Shown here: positions 1 through 11,429 of the stretch, in pieces
Layout of the letters: every line of letters begins with the position of its first letter
Numbering within the stretch: the first letter of the stretch is position 1
Source: Narthecium ossifragum
Taxonomy: Eukaryota; Streptophyta; Magnoliopsida; Dioscoreales; Nartheciaceae
Assembly: GCA_963920575.1 (NCBI GenBank)
Contig: OY986967.1
Location: forward strand, 5,537,166-5,601,165
Reading direction: 5' to 3'
Length of the DNA: 64,000 nucleotides
Notes under the pieces: generated by a model
Databases searched by the model: none
Told to the model about the DNA's origin: nothing
What the model saw: the letters and a program-made list of their open reading frames with translations, nothing else
Translations under genes and position numbers: made by a program

Positions 1-3000
1 GTTGCTGGTCAATTTGGTGACAACCTTGTTTTGCCTCTGTGGCTTCTACATCCCAACCAGTTGGAGTGATTGGCATGTTGTCGGCTGGTGGAGTGTACTT
101 GGCGACATCGGACTTGGGAACCCACTTCTTTACTAGAGGATCACCATAACAAACTAAGTAATCGAACTTACCATTTGGTTGTCCTAAAGTGCTGATAGCT
201 GGGTTTCCCGCCTTGTAAAGTTCCATCAACAACTTGTTCTGAGATATTTTCCTTCTTGCAGCTTCCTCATCACCCTAGCCGGTTGGTACGATGGTTGTCG
301 ACGTCGATGGCACAATCTGAGCGACGACCTCCGTCTTCTTGACGAGACGCTTTACCTTCACCTCCCCATAGACCCGTAGATAAACATATCAGCCACTTGG
401 CTGGCCACCTGGTCCAACTGCTGGATTGCCTTCTTCATACAACTGCTTCAATAATTGTTCTGTAGACATACCCCTCTTATGAGCTTCTTCGGCAATGTCG
501 ATTTTTTCTTCGACCTCGACGTATTCATCTTCATCGTCGAGTATTAGGTTTATTGGTGTTGAATCTTCAACTTCATCGACCAAAATGGCCGACGTTTCTT
601 CATCTTCATCAATCAGTGTGGCTGACGGTTCATCATTGGCCATATGAGATATCTCTGAGTCACTCTCAACTGGACATTGTTGTTCAAGGAGGCTTGGCAG
701 AATGTAATTGTTGACGATGACTGACGGGAGTATTCCAAATCGAATAACCTGGTTCCCTCCTGCTTCATCGTCATCCTCCTTATTTGGACGATAAAATTTG
801 CTCTTGGACGATTCTATTGCTTTGGAGCCAGCAACATCATCCTCAATCTCCTCAGCCTCTTCAGTCTGACTTGGGTCATTTTCTTGAGACTGCTTGGCCC
901 TCATCATCTGGTCGTACTTTTTCTGGTATCGCCGGTACTGAGTCCTCGTCATCTCCTCCACGGGAACCGATCGACGAGTGTAGCAGTTGTAGTTGTACCA
1001 TCGTTCTGGCTTGTAAGGCTGAGGTACAAAGTTATTTGGGTACACGTGAGGCTAAACTATGTTGCATTGCCGGGACTGTGGGCGATGAAACCTGGTCCCA
1101 GAGAACGGTGTCATCGGTCGACTGAGGTCCCAATGACATCTTGGGCAGACATGTGGAAGAGCATGTTCCTTCCCTTTGTCTTGGCTGAGTCGAGCAAACA
1201 CATCCGGACGATTATCGTCCTGAGTCTCGTCTATGACGATCTTGAACTTTGACAATTTGAAATTTGCCACATCAGTCAACACCATCCCCACTGGAGCAGC
1301 CTTGGAGAATGGATTTGCATCAACTCCCATGTGTTTGGTTGGGAAACCAATCCGACCTGAGTCAATCGCATCCTGCAAAACATTACGGAAAACCAAGCAT
1401 TGATTAGTGTGATGTGACCAAGCATTATGCCACTTACAATATCTTTTGTCCTTGATTTCATCTATACTTGGCATAGCATGTCCATCTTTCAATTTGACTT
1501 GTTTATCTTTCAGTAATTGATCAAAGATTTGATCGGCCTTTGAAATATCAAAAGAAAACTTTCGTGTTTGACATTTACCGTCTCTGACCACTTCTTTACC
1601 CTTAAGTTCTCGCTCAAGTTTGGCAAGAGCTTTACATATATAAAGTTTTCCTTTAAGGAGCTCGGCCAAACAAACATCGTCCATATTGTAATTTTCTACA
1701 TCGACGTCACTAACTTGGTTTATTTCATAGTTAGTGTCTCTATAGTATGTTCCTTTGGAAGATGATTTCATCTCGTCTTCTTCTCTCAATAATTGTTCGT
1801 AACGTATAGCGCTAGTCTGCAGTTGAAATAGATCGATGAAATCTCTGTCTTGGAACTTCTTTTTAAGTTCAAAGGCTAATCCACTTTGAGCGATTTTTAC
1901 AAATTCCCTTTCATGCAAGGGAATAAAGCACCTACTTCTCGCTCTTTCAAATCTTTGTAGGAACGACTCAACATTCTCATCTGGTCGCTGCCTCAGTTGA
2001 GCCAAATCGGCCATTGTTATTTATGGTTATGATTTATAAAATTGAGAATGGAATGCATGTTCCATTTGCTGCCAATTTTGAATAGAATTGGGCGATAGCT
2101 TAATGAACCATGAATAAGCTACCCCGGATAAAGAGCTAGGGAATAGTCTAAGTTTGACAAAATCGTTCACTTCTCCACATTGCATGGAGAACTTCCCTAT
2201 GTGTTCAATGGTTGATATTTTATCTACACCAGAGAACATAGTAAACTCTAGGACTTTATAGTTCCTAGGAAGCGGGTACATTTGGTCAACCCAATCAGGA
2301 TAAGGCTTCCTATTAGTTGGACGAGTAGCTGGTCGTCCTAAATCTATCTGTTACTGTAAAATTTCGGCAACTTGTTCTCGAAGGACATCGACTTGATTAT
2401 AAAGAGGGTTGTTATATATATACTTGATCATATTGCTCGTTTGGTGGTCGAGCATAATACGGTGGTGCTTCATATGGTCGATAGTTATTCTGATAAGGGA
2501 TATCACCCATGCATTGACCATCGGCCATTCTTTGATTATAAAAATTATTTCCTACTGGCCGATTAACTTGGCCACCTAGTTGCCCATAATTATTCTGTGA
2601 AAACCATTAGCCTTGAGCACCCAGATTGTTATTTTGATCGATATTATTCTGGCCGATATTTAGGCCATTGTTTGGGAAAACAAGGTTCTGGCCATTAGGA
2701 GGACTGTTCTGAGGAACGTTCTGAGGAATGTTATCACCCATAACCAAGGGCATTCCACCCATTGGTACACCTTGACCTAAAGAGACTCCATTATTTGGCG
2801 CCCCTTATGCCGGAGGAACAACACCACCTTGTATTCCTTGAAGAGGAGGGACACCACTGTTTGGCATTACTCTAGGGGTTAACATCTCATTATTATGAGG
2901 TATTTGCGTTGGCAATAGAAATAACCCAGATGTTTGACCGATTAAGTTAGGTCTTTGGTTATTGTCATTGTTCATCGACGGCCGATGATGGGTTGAACTA

Positions 3001-4310
3001 GTTTGACCAACTTGGCTATTTTGGCCGAGAAAGTTTTGGCTGTGCATTGGATTTTGCAAAAGAATAAAATCGTTATTACCGCCAGGTCCCATGACTGTCA
3101 CACCCCGACCCAGAAAACTCATCCAGGACGGGGCGTGAGGGTTCCTATCTCTATTTATCTTCAATTGACGCGATGAATTTAAACAAAAATATAATCCAGA
3201 GGCAAACAAATATTCGATTTATATAACATCAGTTGTACTATTCAAAATTTGATACAAAAGTCTTTCAAGAGACATATTTATACAAAATCCCAAAAGTCCT
3301 CGAAATGTTTACAACACATAAAATTATCCAAAAGTACAACTGGTAATCCTCCAGCAACCTCAAGCGCATCTGGATGTACTTGCGCCGCCAAAGGCCGATC
3401 CCGCCGGCTCCAAAGAAGAAGAACTGCCGCCTGCACCTGCAAACGTAGCCCGGGTAGGAGTGAGCGATAAGCTCAATAGGGTTCTACTCTACGACACACA
3501 CAAATGAGAAAAATAACAACAATGTTGCCTCCCCGCTCAAGTCTAAGGAATGTCACGGGGTCCCGCAACCCCTATCGACTCCCCAAGGGATCCTACTCTT
3601 CTCAACCGACCACGCTGGGAACACCAACCAACACGCTGGGAGGAAAGAACCAGAACCAGTAGGATCACCGTTACCCAGCAGGAAACCACTGCTTGGGGAC
3701 CAAGTCAGGGACATTGACACCCATCCTTAAGACTTAGCCTTGGAAGACAACACGACCTCTAAACCTCAAACATTGATCAGAGTCATCTATCGCATATCCT
3801 CAATACAGAGTCTCAATACCCTAAACCTGACTACCCAGCCACGGCCCTAAGGTTAGATCCGAGCTACCCGAGAGCCTCGGATCAGCGACCAAAGCCATCG
3901 CCCGCCTAACCTCATATGCCTCTAATGCATACAATGCATGAACCTATGCAATCATCTACCCTAGATGTCTCTATATGCCACGGCAACAATTTCAGGTTCA
4001 CAGTTATACAATAGCCCTCGGCACTCGCCGGCAAGAGGCTAAGGTTCCACAATTTCTCATTAGCTAGCACTCATAGCTAGCTAATGGTTAGGCAATCAAT
4101 TAAGCATTTAACTACAATCAACAATGTATTAAATGCACATGAAACTATAGATTTGCCCAAAAAGGAGAATTACTCGAATTGATCCTCAAACTCAATAGAA
4201 ATCATTTGAAAACCTCATGAAATCCACACACATGCTTCCCAACATGTTTAGATGTGAATCACAAATCAAATCCATTCGAGAAAAGGCCAGAAAACCATGT
4301 TCAAGGGCCC

Positions 4311-4661
4311 ACGGTCGATCCGCCGGATCGACCGTGAGGCCACGGACGATGTCACGGTCGATGTTATGGTCGACCGTGAGGCCAAGGCGAAGAAAACCAA
4401 AGGGGCGACGGTCGATCCACTCATCGACCCTGGGAAGCCCAAAACCAAAAACCGCCCGACGGTCGATGCGACGGTCGACCATCAGGTAAATGGCGAAAAG
4501 AGAAGATCCCGCGGTTGATGGATGCATTGACCCTGGGAGATTAAAATCCCGACAGAGCCTGACGGACGATGCTACGGTCGATCCGACGGTCGACCGTCAG
4601 GCCCAGAAAGAGCTTATCAATGCTTGACGGTCGATCGGTGGTCGATGCACCGATCGACCGT
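4311..4661. repeat. Cluster of GGTCGA-rich palindromes in the solo LTR
   Basis: ACGGTCGATC and its inverse recur several times. Bases 4311-4335 form a 25-bp palindrome with 12-bp perfect arms around one base. Bases 4627-4640 and 4648-4661 are 14-bp perfect inverted arms around a 7-base spacer. Related copies lie around 4354-4377, 4458-4486 and 4561-4604. The arrangement is inverted pairs rather than a simple tandem array. Confidence 0.85.
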
Positions 4662-5192
4662 CGAGCCTTAGGCACAGTTCATAAGAACAGTGCCGGAAAT
4701 CTAATTTCTTGGATTTCAAGGATCAAATCAAGTTGGAAAATAATGAGATTTTGTAAGCAAGTGTAATTCTCGATGGGGAATCCAATGGTATAAAGAAATC
4801 CCATTTTTGACAGTTAAATCTCCTATCTAGGTTCAAATGGACGAAAACCGATAAAACGACGATAATACGGAAACCAACCGTTGAAATACCGAATTCGCAA
4901 CGTAGGAATACAGGAAACGAACCACACTACATGTGCAAGGAGCTACAAAGCATTCTAACATGTATTCCTACAGCAAAAGTACATAAAACCTATTCTAGGA
5001 GAACCCGACCGTAAGATCGGGGTAGAACACCTACTTGAGCAAGTAGGGCAGCTCCTCCACGTGTCCAACCAGTCAAGTCGTCAAGATCCGAGCTCCGAAA
5101 GCCGCGTCTCCTAGCCCTAGCTCTGCCGAAGGAGAGAGAGAAGGAGAGAAAACGACATGAGAAGAGAAGGAAAGAGAGAGGAAGGGACAGGG

Positions 5193-5200
5193 CTTATATA
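5193..5200 (-). promoter_or_regulatory. TATA box of the solo LTR
   Basis: TATATAAG on the minus strand lies about 290 bp inside the LTR 5' end and is followed by a CT-rich stretch typical of plant leaders. It also sets the orientation of this LTR. Confidence 0.5.
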
Positions 5201-6012
5201 GAGATTCGGATCGATCTCAGCCGTCCGATTCGATCTTTCCCGATTGAGCTCCGATCCTCCGATCCTCCGATCGGACGCACCCTAGAGATTCTAATCAAGC
5301 ACATACATCAATCCAAGGCAGTGTGTGGAACGCGGGTGTGAAACTGACCACCAGGGGGCATATTTACCAAAATGCCCCTGGGGCCGAAACCGCCATACGA
5401 TCGCCCGATCGTACCCGACGCGGAATCGAATCAACAGGAAAACGGCCTTCGACCCACGCGGTCGAGCCAGGTCAGAGGGACGGGCCCTCACAATGACCGT
5501 GTTGGGCGGAAAAGGACGATTGTTCTGAGTTGTGTTTTGGCCGATGGGAATCATTGACATGGTCGGCTTAACAACACTTGGCCCAGGGTTTGCATGAGAT
5601 AAAGTTGCGTTGATAAAAGTCTGCATGGTATCGATAAAAGGCCTTAAAGTAGTGGCGATGTGGCTAGCCATTTGTTGATTGTTAGCATGTAAAGCTTCAT
5701 CGACCATAGTTTGGGTTGTACTTGACGTTATGTTTCCTGGATCCAAACCACCTCTGGCCGATGTGTTTCCTCGCTCTACAGAGCGATAAACCACCTTATC
5801 TTGATATTCTATGTGTGGCGGGGGAACGGGCGGAGGCATGTGTGGTTGGTCAAAGGGCGGAAAAATAACAGGTTCCTCTTCACTAACGTTTGGAATTTGT
5901 TGGCCATCGCCGTGATCGGCGTTTCCACTACCACTGTTAGTATCCAACCCATTCCTAGTGACAACTATACCGTCTGGTCCAATTTGACCGATTTCCATAA
6001 AGACTTAACACA

Positions 6013-6031
6013 GGTCCCACCGGGCGTGCCA
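6013..6031 (-). other. Primer binding site of element 1
   Basis: Minus-strand TGGCACGCCCGGTGGGACC starts five bases (AAAAA on the plus strand) inside the LTR. Elements 2 and 3 have almost the same 19 bases at the same spacing. The tRNA primer was not determined from sequence alone. Confidence 0.8.
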
Positions 6032-6629
6032 AAAAATGTTAGAGAGGAAATCTAACCGTTGACCGGTCAAATAGTCAAGGTCAAATCGTATTCCACACTT
6101 AAGTATCAGATAATTGTAGTTAAGTTCTACTCCTTCAAATAATTGAACCAGAGATGTCAAGTAATATGGAAATCTAGATTAGACCTAATTAAATAATCTA
6201 AATAAAACTAAATATCATGATTAGCTTAAAATAATCTAAATTAATCTAAGAAAAGCCTTAAATTATCTAATATTACGGAATTAATTAAATAAAGCATAAA
6301 GATCAACCTAACTTACTAAATCCAGAAAATGCATCTAAATCTATTCATTAACTTAATTTAATCTAAGATATGAAAACTCTTAATATTAAATTATTCTAAT
6401 GAAATGCAGTAAAGAAAGATTGAAGTAAAGAAACTACTTAAACCTAGATTATCCATCTAAAACATTAATCTAACTACTAAAAGCATAAAAAACTAACTAA
6501 GAATTGGAGAAACGATGCCATTAAAGAAAACATTAACTTACAGAAAACATCTTAAAGGACATAACAAAAACCAGGCGCACAGGCTTTGTTGAAGTTTGCG
6601 AGTGAGGTTACATGGTGAAAGAAGAATAC

Positions 6630-6637
6630 TATTTATA
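6630..6637 (-). promoter_or_regulatory. TATA box of the element 1 LTR
   Basis: TATAAATA on the minus strand, at the position equivalent to TATAAATA 53294-53301 in the element 2 3' LTR. Confidence 0.55.
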
Positions 6638-7106
6638 CTAAGGCAGTTGGGTAACTTCTGCCGAGCACGTTCTCTATCGTTTTCCATCTTTCACTCTGGA
6701 TGAGCCGCGTGTCCCATGTTCTCCGACATTTCCTCGTTTCTTCACTCTTTGCTTTGGCCGATGACGGTCACGTCTGGGCTTATAAGCTTCTTGGCCGATA
6801 ACGATTGCGTCTGGGCGATAAGCTTCTGGCCGATGACGGTTGCATCAAGTTGGTGAGTTGGTATTCATAACATTAACCTTCCTTAACTGGTGCTTTTTTA
6901 TTTCTTCATCGTCCAAGGCTGACATGTTGTTTTTTTTGAACCAAATCTTTGGCCGATAACATATTGTCATCTTTGGTCGATGAACTATGTGTAAGGAAAT
7001 CATCGGTCATAGTTAGCAATACCATCGTTCTTAAATCATTATCGCTCTTGACAGATGTTTTCTCTTTATGAAAATAATAATCATTCTTGATCAAAGATTT
7101 TATCCT

Positions 7107-7250
7107 TTTGGGCGATGAACTTATCTCTGAGCGATATCGTTCATCGGGCGATGAACTTATCGTTGAGCGATATCGTTCATTGGGTGATGAACTCATCTCT
7201 GAGCTATATCGTTCATTGGTCGATGAGCTTATAGTGAGCAATATCACCCA
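7107..7250. repeat. Tandem repeat of about 37 bp in the element 1 LTR
   Basis: About four imperfect units of the type GGGCGATGAACTTATC followed by GAGCGATATCGTTCAT. Each carries a short GCGATATCG palindrome, which also sits in the shorter units of the element 2 LTRs. Confidence 0.75.
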
Positions 7251-8466
7251 ACTGGATTTGAAGGTTTGACAATCATATTTATTATGCTGACATGTTAATC
7301 ATTGATTTGTTAGCCATTATATTGACCAACAGTTGTAAACACTCAAAGACATGCTTAGAACTATTTATCTTGTACGGAGAACAACGAGCATAACATGACC
7401 TTAAACGCCTAGAATTGTATGCATGAAAAGTGTACATCATTCTGCATTTATCCTTATATTCCTCAAAATATCATTTTAATCTCTGCAGCGTATGATGTAT
7501 ATCATTCTCTATGTTTCATAAATAAATCAAACGACACGGCTAGCAAAAAAAAAAAAGAAAGCCGAAAAGGCGTTTGCTTGAGAAATTGTACCCATCTACT
7601 CTTCACTAATTGGAAATTTGATCATTAAAGTAGTTAGCTAGCTCTCAAAACTTGCTTAATACTGAAATTATTTCTATTCCAAGTTAATCCGAAAACCTAA
7701 GATATATATGGTATTCATTACTAGCCCTTTAATCATGGGTATTCTTGCCTTTCGCACAAAGCCTATTGTTGGCGCATAAATTGTGCAATACTCAGTTCGA
7801 ACGGAGGTGTTGAAGCTTCAGAAAAATGGATGTGAAGTAAAGATAGTGGAAAATGGAAAATGGGAAATGGTGACAAAATGAATGATGAAAGTCATGGAAA
7901 ATGAAAATAATGGGTGATGAACTATGCTATAACTGCTCTATGAGTGATAGATCTACTCCTATAAGTGATAGAACTATATGAATGGAATTATGGTAGCACT
8001 ACTCCTATAAATGGAAGACTTCATTGCATGAATTTAAAGGAAAGAAAAAGGCTTCATTACTATAAATAAGGCTACATTGATAATAAGTATAAAAGGCTAT
8101 ATTGGAAAAAAAGATAAAAAGCTTGTTTGCTTTGATGACGGGAGACTCTTTTTCTTTATCCTCTTAGTTTTTATAGTTTCTGACGTAACCACTTTGGAAC
8201 CGTTTGAACTGTTCTGAAACTATGTTGGAACCGTTTGAACTGTTATGGACCCACCTTGGAACTGCTCTAAAAATGTATTGGAACTGCTCTAAAATGTATT
8301 GGAATTGCTCTGGAATTGTTAGAATTGAATTTGAAATCGTCAGAACTGCATAACTGGTCGACATCTGCAATTATTTATGAAACTGCCATCAGATATAGCG
8401 TCTTATCTTCCACTTTAATTTTTTTTTCGATTATAACCTTAGAATATGGAAAAACTCTGAACATTA

Positions 8467-8855
8467 AAGTTGTAGCTCTTAACATTATCTTTCCAACGGT
8501 ACCAGAAACACCCAATTTAGATATCATACGAGAAAGTTATGATCGAAATAGTTGGACCACGTCGATGACGACCAAAATATAGTCGATTGGACATGGGCGA
8601 TGGAAATTGGCCAATTGGAAGTTGGCCGATGAAATCGGCCATTCTTTGGACGATGAAATCGGCCATTCTTTGCACGATGACATTTGGAAATTCAGTCATT
8701 ATTTATTATTTTTTCACTGAACACTTTGATTGCTAGTTTGACATCCTAAACGATAGAATCTGGAAATCTCGTCAACATGAAAGTTGTAGATATTTTCATC
8801 CTCTTTTCAATGGTTTAAGAATCATCTAATATAGATATATGATGTAAAAGTTATG
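8467..8855. repeat. Two diverged copies of a module (about 8467-8545 and 8777-8855)
   Basis: Both copies share the order AAAGTTGTAGA/C, a stretch for TTTCCAACGG or its relative, AATTTAGATAT-like, then AAAGTTATG. They are about 310 bases apart and clearly diverged. Strings of this kind are common in plant LTRs, but the element is not identifiable. Confidence 0.45.
8622..8690. repeat. Short tandem repeat, about 25 bp unit
   Basis: Two to three units of GATGAAATCGGCCATTCTTTG separated by GACG/CACG. The word GATGAAATCGGCC resembles the ends of element 1 LTR repeats. Confidence 0.65.
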
Positions 8856-9271
8856 GTCAAAATATTTCAGTTGTGTCAAAACTGAAGTATTTATTGGCTG
8901 ATTGATAACATTTACGAAATTACCATCGATCTTGTTAATCCTCCAACTGACTTTAGAAAATAGTTATATTTATGACTAACACGTACATATAAACAGAAAA
9001 CCATCTTCCAAGGTGGCACGGCCCGGATCCGTGGCCTAAGTGAGGTAACATCTGTATCTAATTGATCTAGAAGTACCAATGATAAGACACCAAAAGAGGC
9101 AAAAAGAGAGTATCCCTGACGGTGACGCCGCTCTCGCTCGGATCTTGACAACGTCTCTTGGCAAGAGCCTCAAAGTCCGTTAACCTGATCCGTTTACCCG
9201 AGTTCGGACTTCTGAGGCCTAGGAGGTTTGTTTCGGACTGATTTTTGGGCTTTGAGGTCCAGAAGCTACAT

Positions 9272-9632
9272 ATAGGGCTGTCCAAACGAATTAACGGTCC
9301 AAACCCAACCTGGCCTGGCTTGGCCTGAGCCCAAACACTAGCTCTAACCCAGGTCAAAAGATGTTCCAGGCCAAGTTTAGGCAGAGACCAAACTTTAGGC
9401 TCAAGCCGAAGTGGGATCCGGCCTGCTCCCGGATTTGGTACCACCAGGCACCATGCCCCTGGCGTCGCTCCAGCATTGCAAGCCAGTGACGTACAAGTCC
9501 AACGTCACTGCGCCGGCGTGCCCCTCTATCCTCGTAGTTGACTCGGGTTGCCATGAAACCATCGACTTTATAATCCATGCATGTGACTAATACCGGCTTG
9601 CTGGATGGCACCGGTGGTGTTGTCTACACTAA
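9272..9632 (+). pseudogene. GC-rich possible gene fragment, unrecognised
   Basis: Bases 9450-9632 are GC-richer than their surroundings. On the plus strand they hold short open frames, one from ATG at 9453 (MPLASLQHC) and another near 9573 (MHVTNTGLLDGTGG). The second frame stays open across the Harbinger target site into 13066-13119, ending in GGGWEQGYTCEVLA and a stop. I do not recognise the family. It could be the last exon of a small secreted protein gene broken by the transposon, or chance. Bases 9272-9290 (TAGGGCTGTCCAAACG) look like one end of a hAT element, but no partner end was found. Confidence 0.25.
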
Positions 9633-10324
9633 TGCCCCGTTTGGGCACCCGAGATGATATGGATTTATAATAAAAGTGGATTTGTAACGAGGATGGGCCT
9701 ATATTTATAAAGAGGATGGATTTATTAGTGAAGTGTTTGGATGCTATTTTGAGAAGGGGATTTAGAAGGTGAGAGCAAATGACTTATTTGCCCTCGGTTT
9801 ATTAATTTAATGAACTAAATGTATTAGTTTTATTATAATAACAATAATTACATAATAATTACAAAAAAATACACATTTAATAAAATAAAAATATTGCAAC
9901 AACATTAATCTAAAGTATTAATTCTTCTTTAATATTAATTAATCTTCAAAAATTTAAGATTCAACATGTATGCCACATTTATATTAACTTAGACTATTCA
10001 ACATGAAGTTTCATCTTTAATCACAATTCAAAAATTTAAGAAATCAAACAGATAGAGTTTCCCTTATATTTGGACATTTTCCAATAGTACAAACAATTAA
10101 TCACATGTATACGTAATAGTCAAGAGTTAAAGACTACTAACAGTTATTACATACGCATCACATAATCCATAGCACACACAAGTGCCCATAACACAAGCTA
10201 CCATCACAAATGTTAAAGACTACTAACAGTTATTACATACCCATCAAAGTTATAATTCATAACAGAAAAAGAGGGAGATAACATGTCCAAACGTGAAAAA
10301 ATAAAGCCGTAAATCACTTCTTGT

Positions 10325-11115
10325 TTAGCTTCCCATCCAACACATTCCCACCCATTGTTGCCTATATCGTGTCGATACGCTATAGAACTCATCCACCTTT
10401 TCTTCTGTTGTCAAAATCATTGTGTGGGCAGGTAACATGTCCTCGGTAGTAAGATCATGCTTCTCTAACTGTGCGAACACCCCTTGTCTTCGATCAGACA
10501 ATCTCTGCTCAAACCCTACTGCATTCACGAGCTTCTCCATGACCTCTTTCGTATCGGACATGTAACTCCCAACTGTCTCATGAAGTGAAGCATGTTTAGC
10601 CTCGGCCTTTGTCATCTTCTTAGCCTTTTTAAGCGGGGGATTGGCTATGGATGCATTGGCATTGGCATTGGTATTGACATTGCTAGTGGGAGTTGGGGGA
10701 GTTGCCTGTTGAAAACCACTGGCCGACAGGTCGACAAAATCATCCCCTCCAAACACGAAGCTACCATTTGCATACCTAGGAATGTAGCAATCATTGGTGC
10801 CAACAAATGATTCTTCATACCTGGGTTGATGAGTTGCATCATCAGAAGCATCGTTCCGAATTTCAGCTGGATCCTCTGCCATTTCACCCGTAGCTCTGTC
10901 CTTTCCAAACAACATTTGCCAACTTGGATACATGGGGAATGCCCTCCCATTCATTCCACTTGCTTTGGGATGAAACTGCACATAATAAATTTCATACATT
11001 AACATTAAAATCATCCCCGGCTAAGTTAAAATTATAAATGGGAGAGTATGTTACCTTCACGTACTCTTCCCACACATCCTCGGAATCCACGGTGATGGAA
11101 TGAGTGTCATGGTAT

Positions 11116-11150
<35 letters not shown>

Positions 11151-11429
11151 GCCGTGGCAATCAGTGCCATCACCGCGTACTAACCTATTAAGGTTGTCAA
11201 CTTGGGTTTGGTAAACATTAGGGTTCACTCGAATACGGTGCTTTCGTCGAACTCTCATCAAGTCCATAATTAACATGTAAAGCATGAGAGTAGTATTCAC
11301 TACTCTCATCATACATAAGATTGCTAGAACAGCTTTACGCATTGACTTCCTCCGTCGTTGACGATGCGTTAGTCTTTTCATCTGTTTGCAATAACAACTT
11401 TGTATGTGATTTTTTACAAAATAGGGCAA
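10325..11429 (-). pseudogene. Fused remnants: Harbinger transposase N-terminus and Myb/SANT-like protein C-terminus
   Basis: Minus-strand frame 11429-11100 reads as the N-terminus of a PIF/Harbinger transposase: basic start, YQTQVDNLNRLV, DGTDCHGQLRVNRHTF. Directly after it, without a stop, comes VDSEDVWEEYVK, which is the Myb/SANT-like type of the second Harbinger gene. An intron follows (AAG then GT at 11054, AG before 10975). The next exon continues in phase with FHPKASG and FGKDRATGE to a stop at 10325. The join removes the DDE domain and the SANT N-terminus. Autonomous relatives use both proteins together, the Myb-like one for binding and import, the other for catalysis. This copy should provide neither. 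Confidence 0.78.

Larger units (their letters stand above)
3096..5492 (-). mobile_element. Solo LTR (2397 bp) of another retrotransposon, in gag of element 1
   Basis: The element is bounded by the 5-bp duplication ATGAC (3091-3095 and 5493-5497). On the minus strand it begins TGTGAGGGCCC and ends GGGGTGTGACA, so the ends are TG and CA as in an LTR. No coding or internal retrotransposon sequence is present, which makes it a solo LTR. Minus orientation is supported by a TATATAAG box at 5193-5200 followed by a pyrimidine-rich leader (5190-5110). The uninterrupted gag site is seen in element 2 near 25184-25191. Ends of this type are frequent in chromovirus LTRs of the Del/Tekay group; that assignment is a guess. 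Confidence 0.87.
1..5998 (-). pseudogene. gag and gag-protease linker of element 1, broken
   Basis: Gag starts with ATG at 5998 (MEIGQIGPDGIVV), as in element 2. It continues to 5498, resumes after the solo LTR at 3090, and runs in pieces 3090-2805, 2281-2027, 2014-1052 and 1045-389, with stops or frame changes between. The capsid-like piece at 2281-2027 holds MYPLPRNYKV and the GVAYSWF motif. A zinc-knuckle-like C-x2-H-x5-H-x4-C (CKWHNAWSHHTNQC) lies near 1430. Beyond it is an acidic linker rich in D and E (about 1000-390); bases 380-1 match the element 2 linker at about 44000-44420. The protein would form the particle shell and bind RNA. Several in-frame stops make it non-functional here. 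Confidence 0.82.
1..7331 (-). mobile_element. Tat-lineage Ty3/gypsy LTR retrotransposon (element 1), 5' half only
   Basis: Read on the minus strand, an LTR (7331-6037) is followed by a primer binding site (6031-6013), a gag frame beginning at 5998 and the gag-to-protease linker, which runs off the window at base 1. The gag peptides are close to those of element 2 (24684-27030, 43140-44480), so both belong to one family. The family's element 2 has Tat features: primer site of the TGGCACGCCC type, antisense gene downstream of pol, long internal region. The TSD next to the LTR would be GTTGT at 7332-7336; its partner lies outside the window. A solo LTR at 3096-5492 interrupts it. Pol, PPT and the second LTR are not visible here. 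Confidence 0.88.
6037..7331 (-). repeat. 5' LTR of element 1 (1295 bp)
   Basis: On the plus strand it opens TGTTAGAGAGG and closes TTGACCAACA, matching the inverse of the element 2 LTRs (23315-24645, 52573-53905), including the subterminal stretch TTATGCTGACATGTTAATCA. A TATAAATA box lies at 6637-6630 on the minus strand. Its internal repeats (7107-7250) differ from those of element 2, so the family LTRs evolve quickly there. Confidence 0.87.
7332..9271. other. AT-rich stretch without a recognisable gene
   Basis: No convincing coding frame. The part at 7900-8110 has several TATAAATA/TATAAAAG-like strings and short repeats, as in an LTR promoter region. The part at 8160-8330 is a degenerate repeat of GGAACCGTTTGAACTG and GGAACTGCTCTAAAA. 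The duplicated module described at 8467-8855 also resembles LTR sequence. I read the whole as decayed retrotransposon remains, without LTR boundaries I can place. Confidence 0.5.

Noticed and set aside
4217..4766. Several overlapping open frames on both strands in the solo LTR
   Set aside because: They come from GGTCGA palindromes without stops; no domain and no start context.
3096..5492. Plus-strand orientation of this LTR
   Set aside because: The TATATAAG box with a CT-rich leader reads on the minus strand and lies near the minus-strand 5' end.
9272..9290. hAT transposon start TAGGGCTGTCCAAACG
   Set aside because: No matching inverted end or 8-bp duplication in the following sequence.
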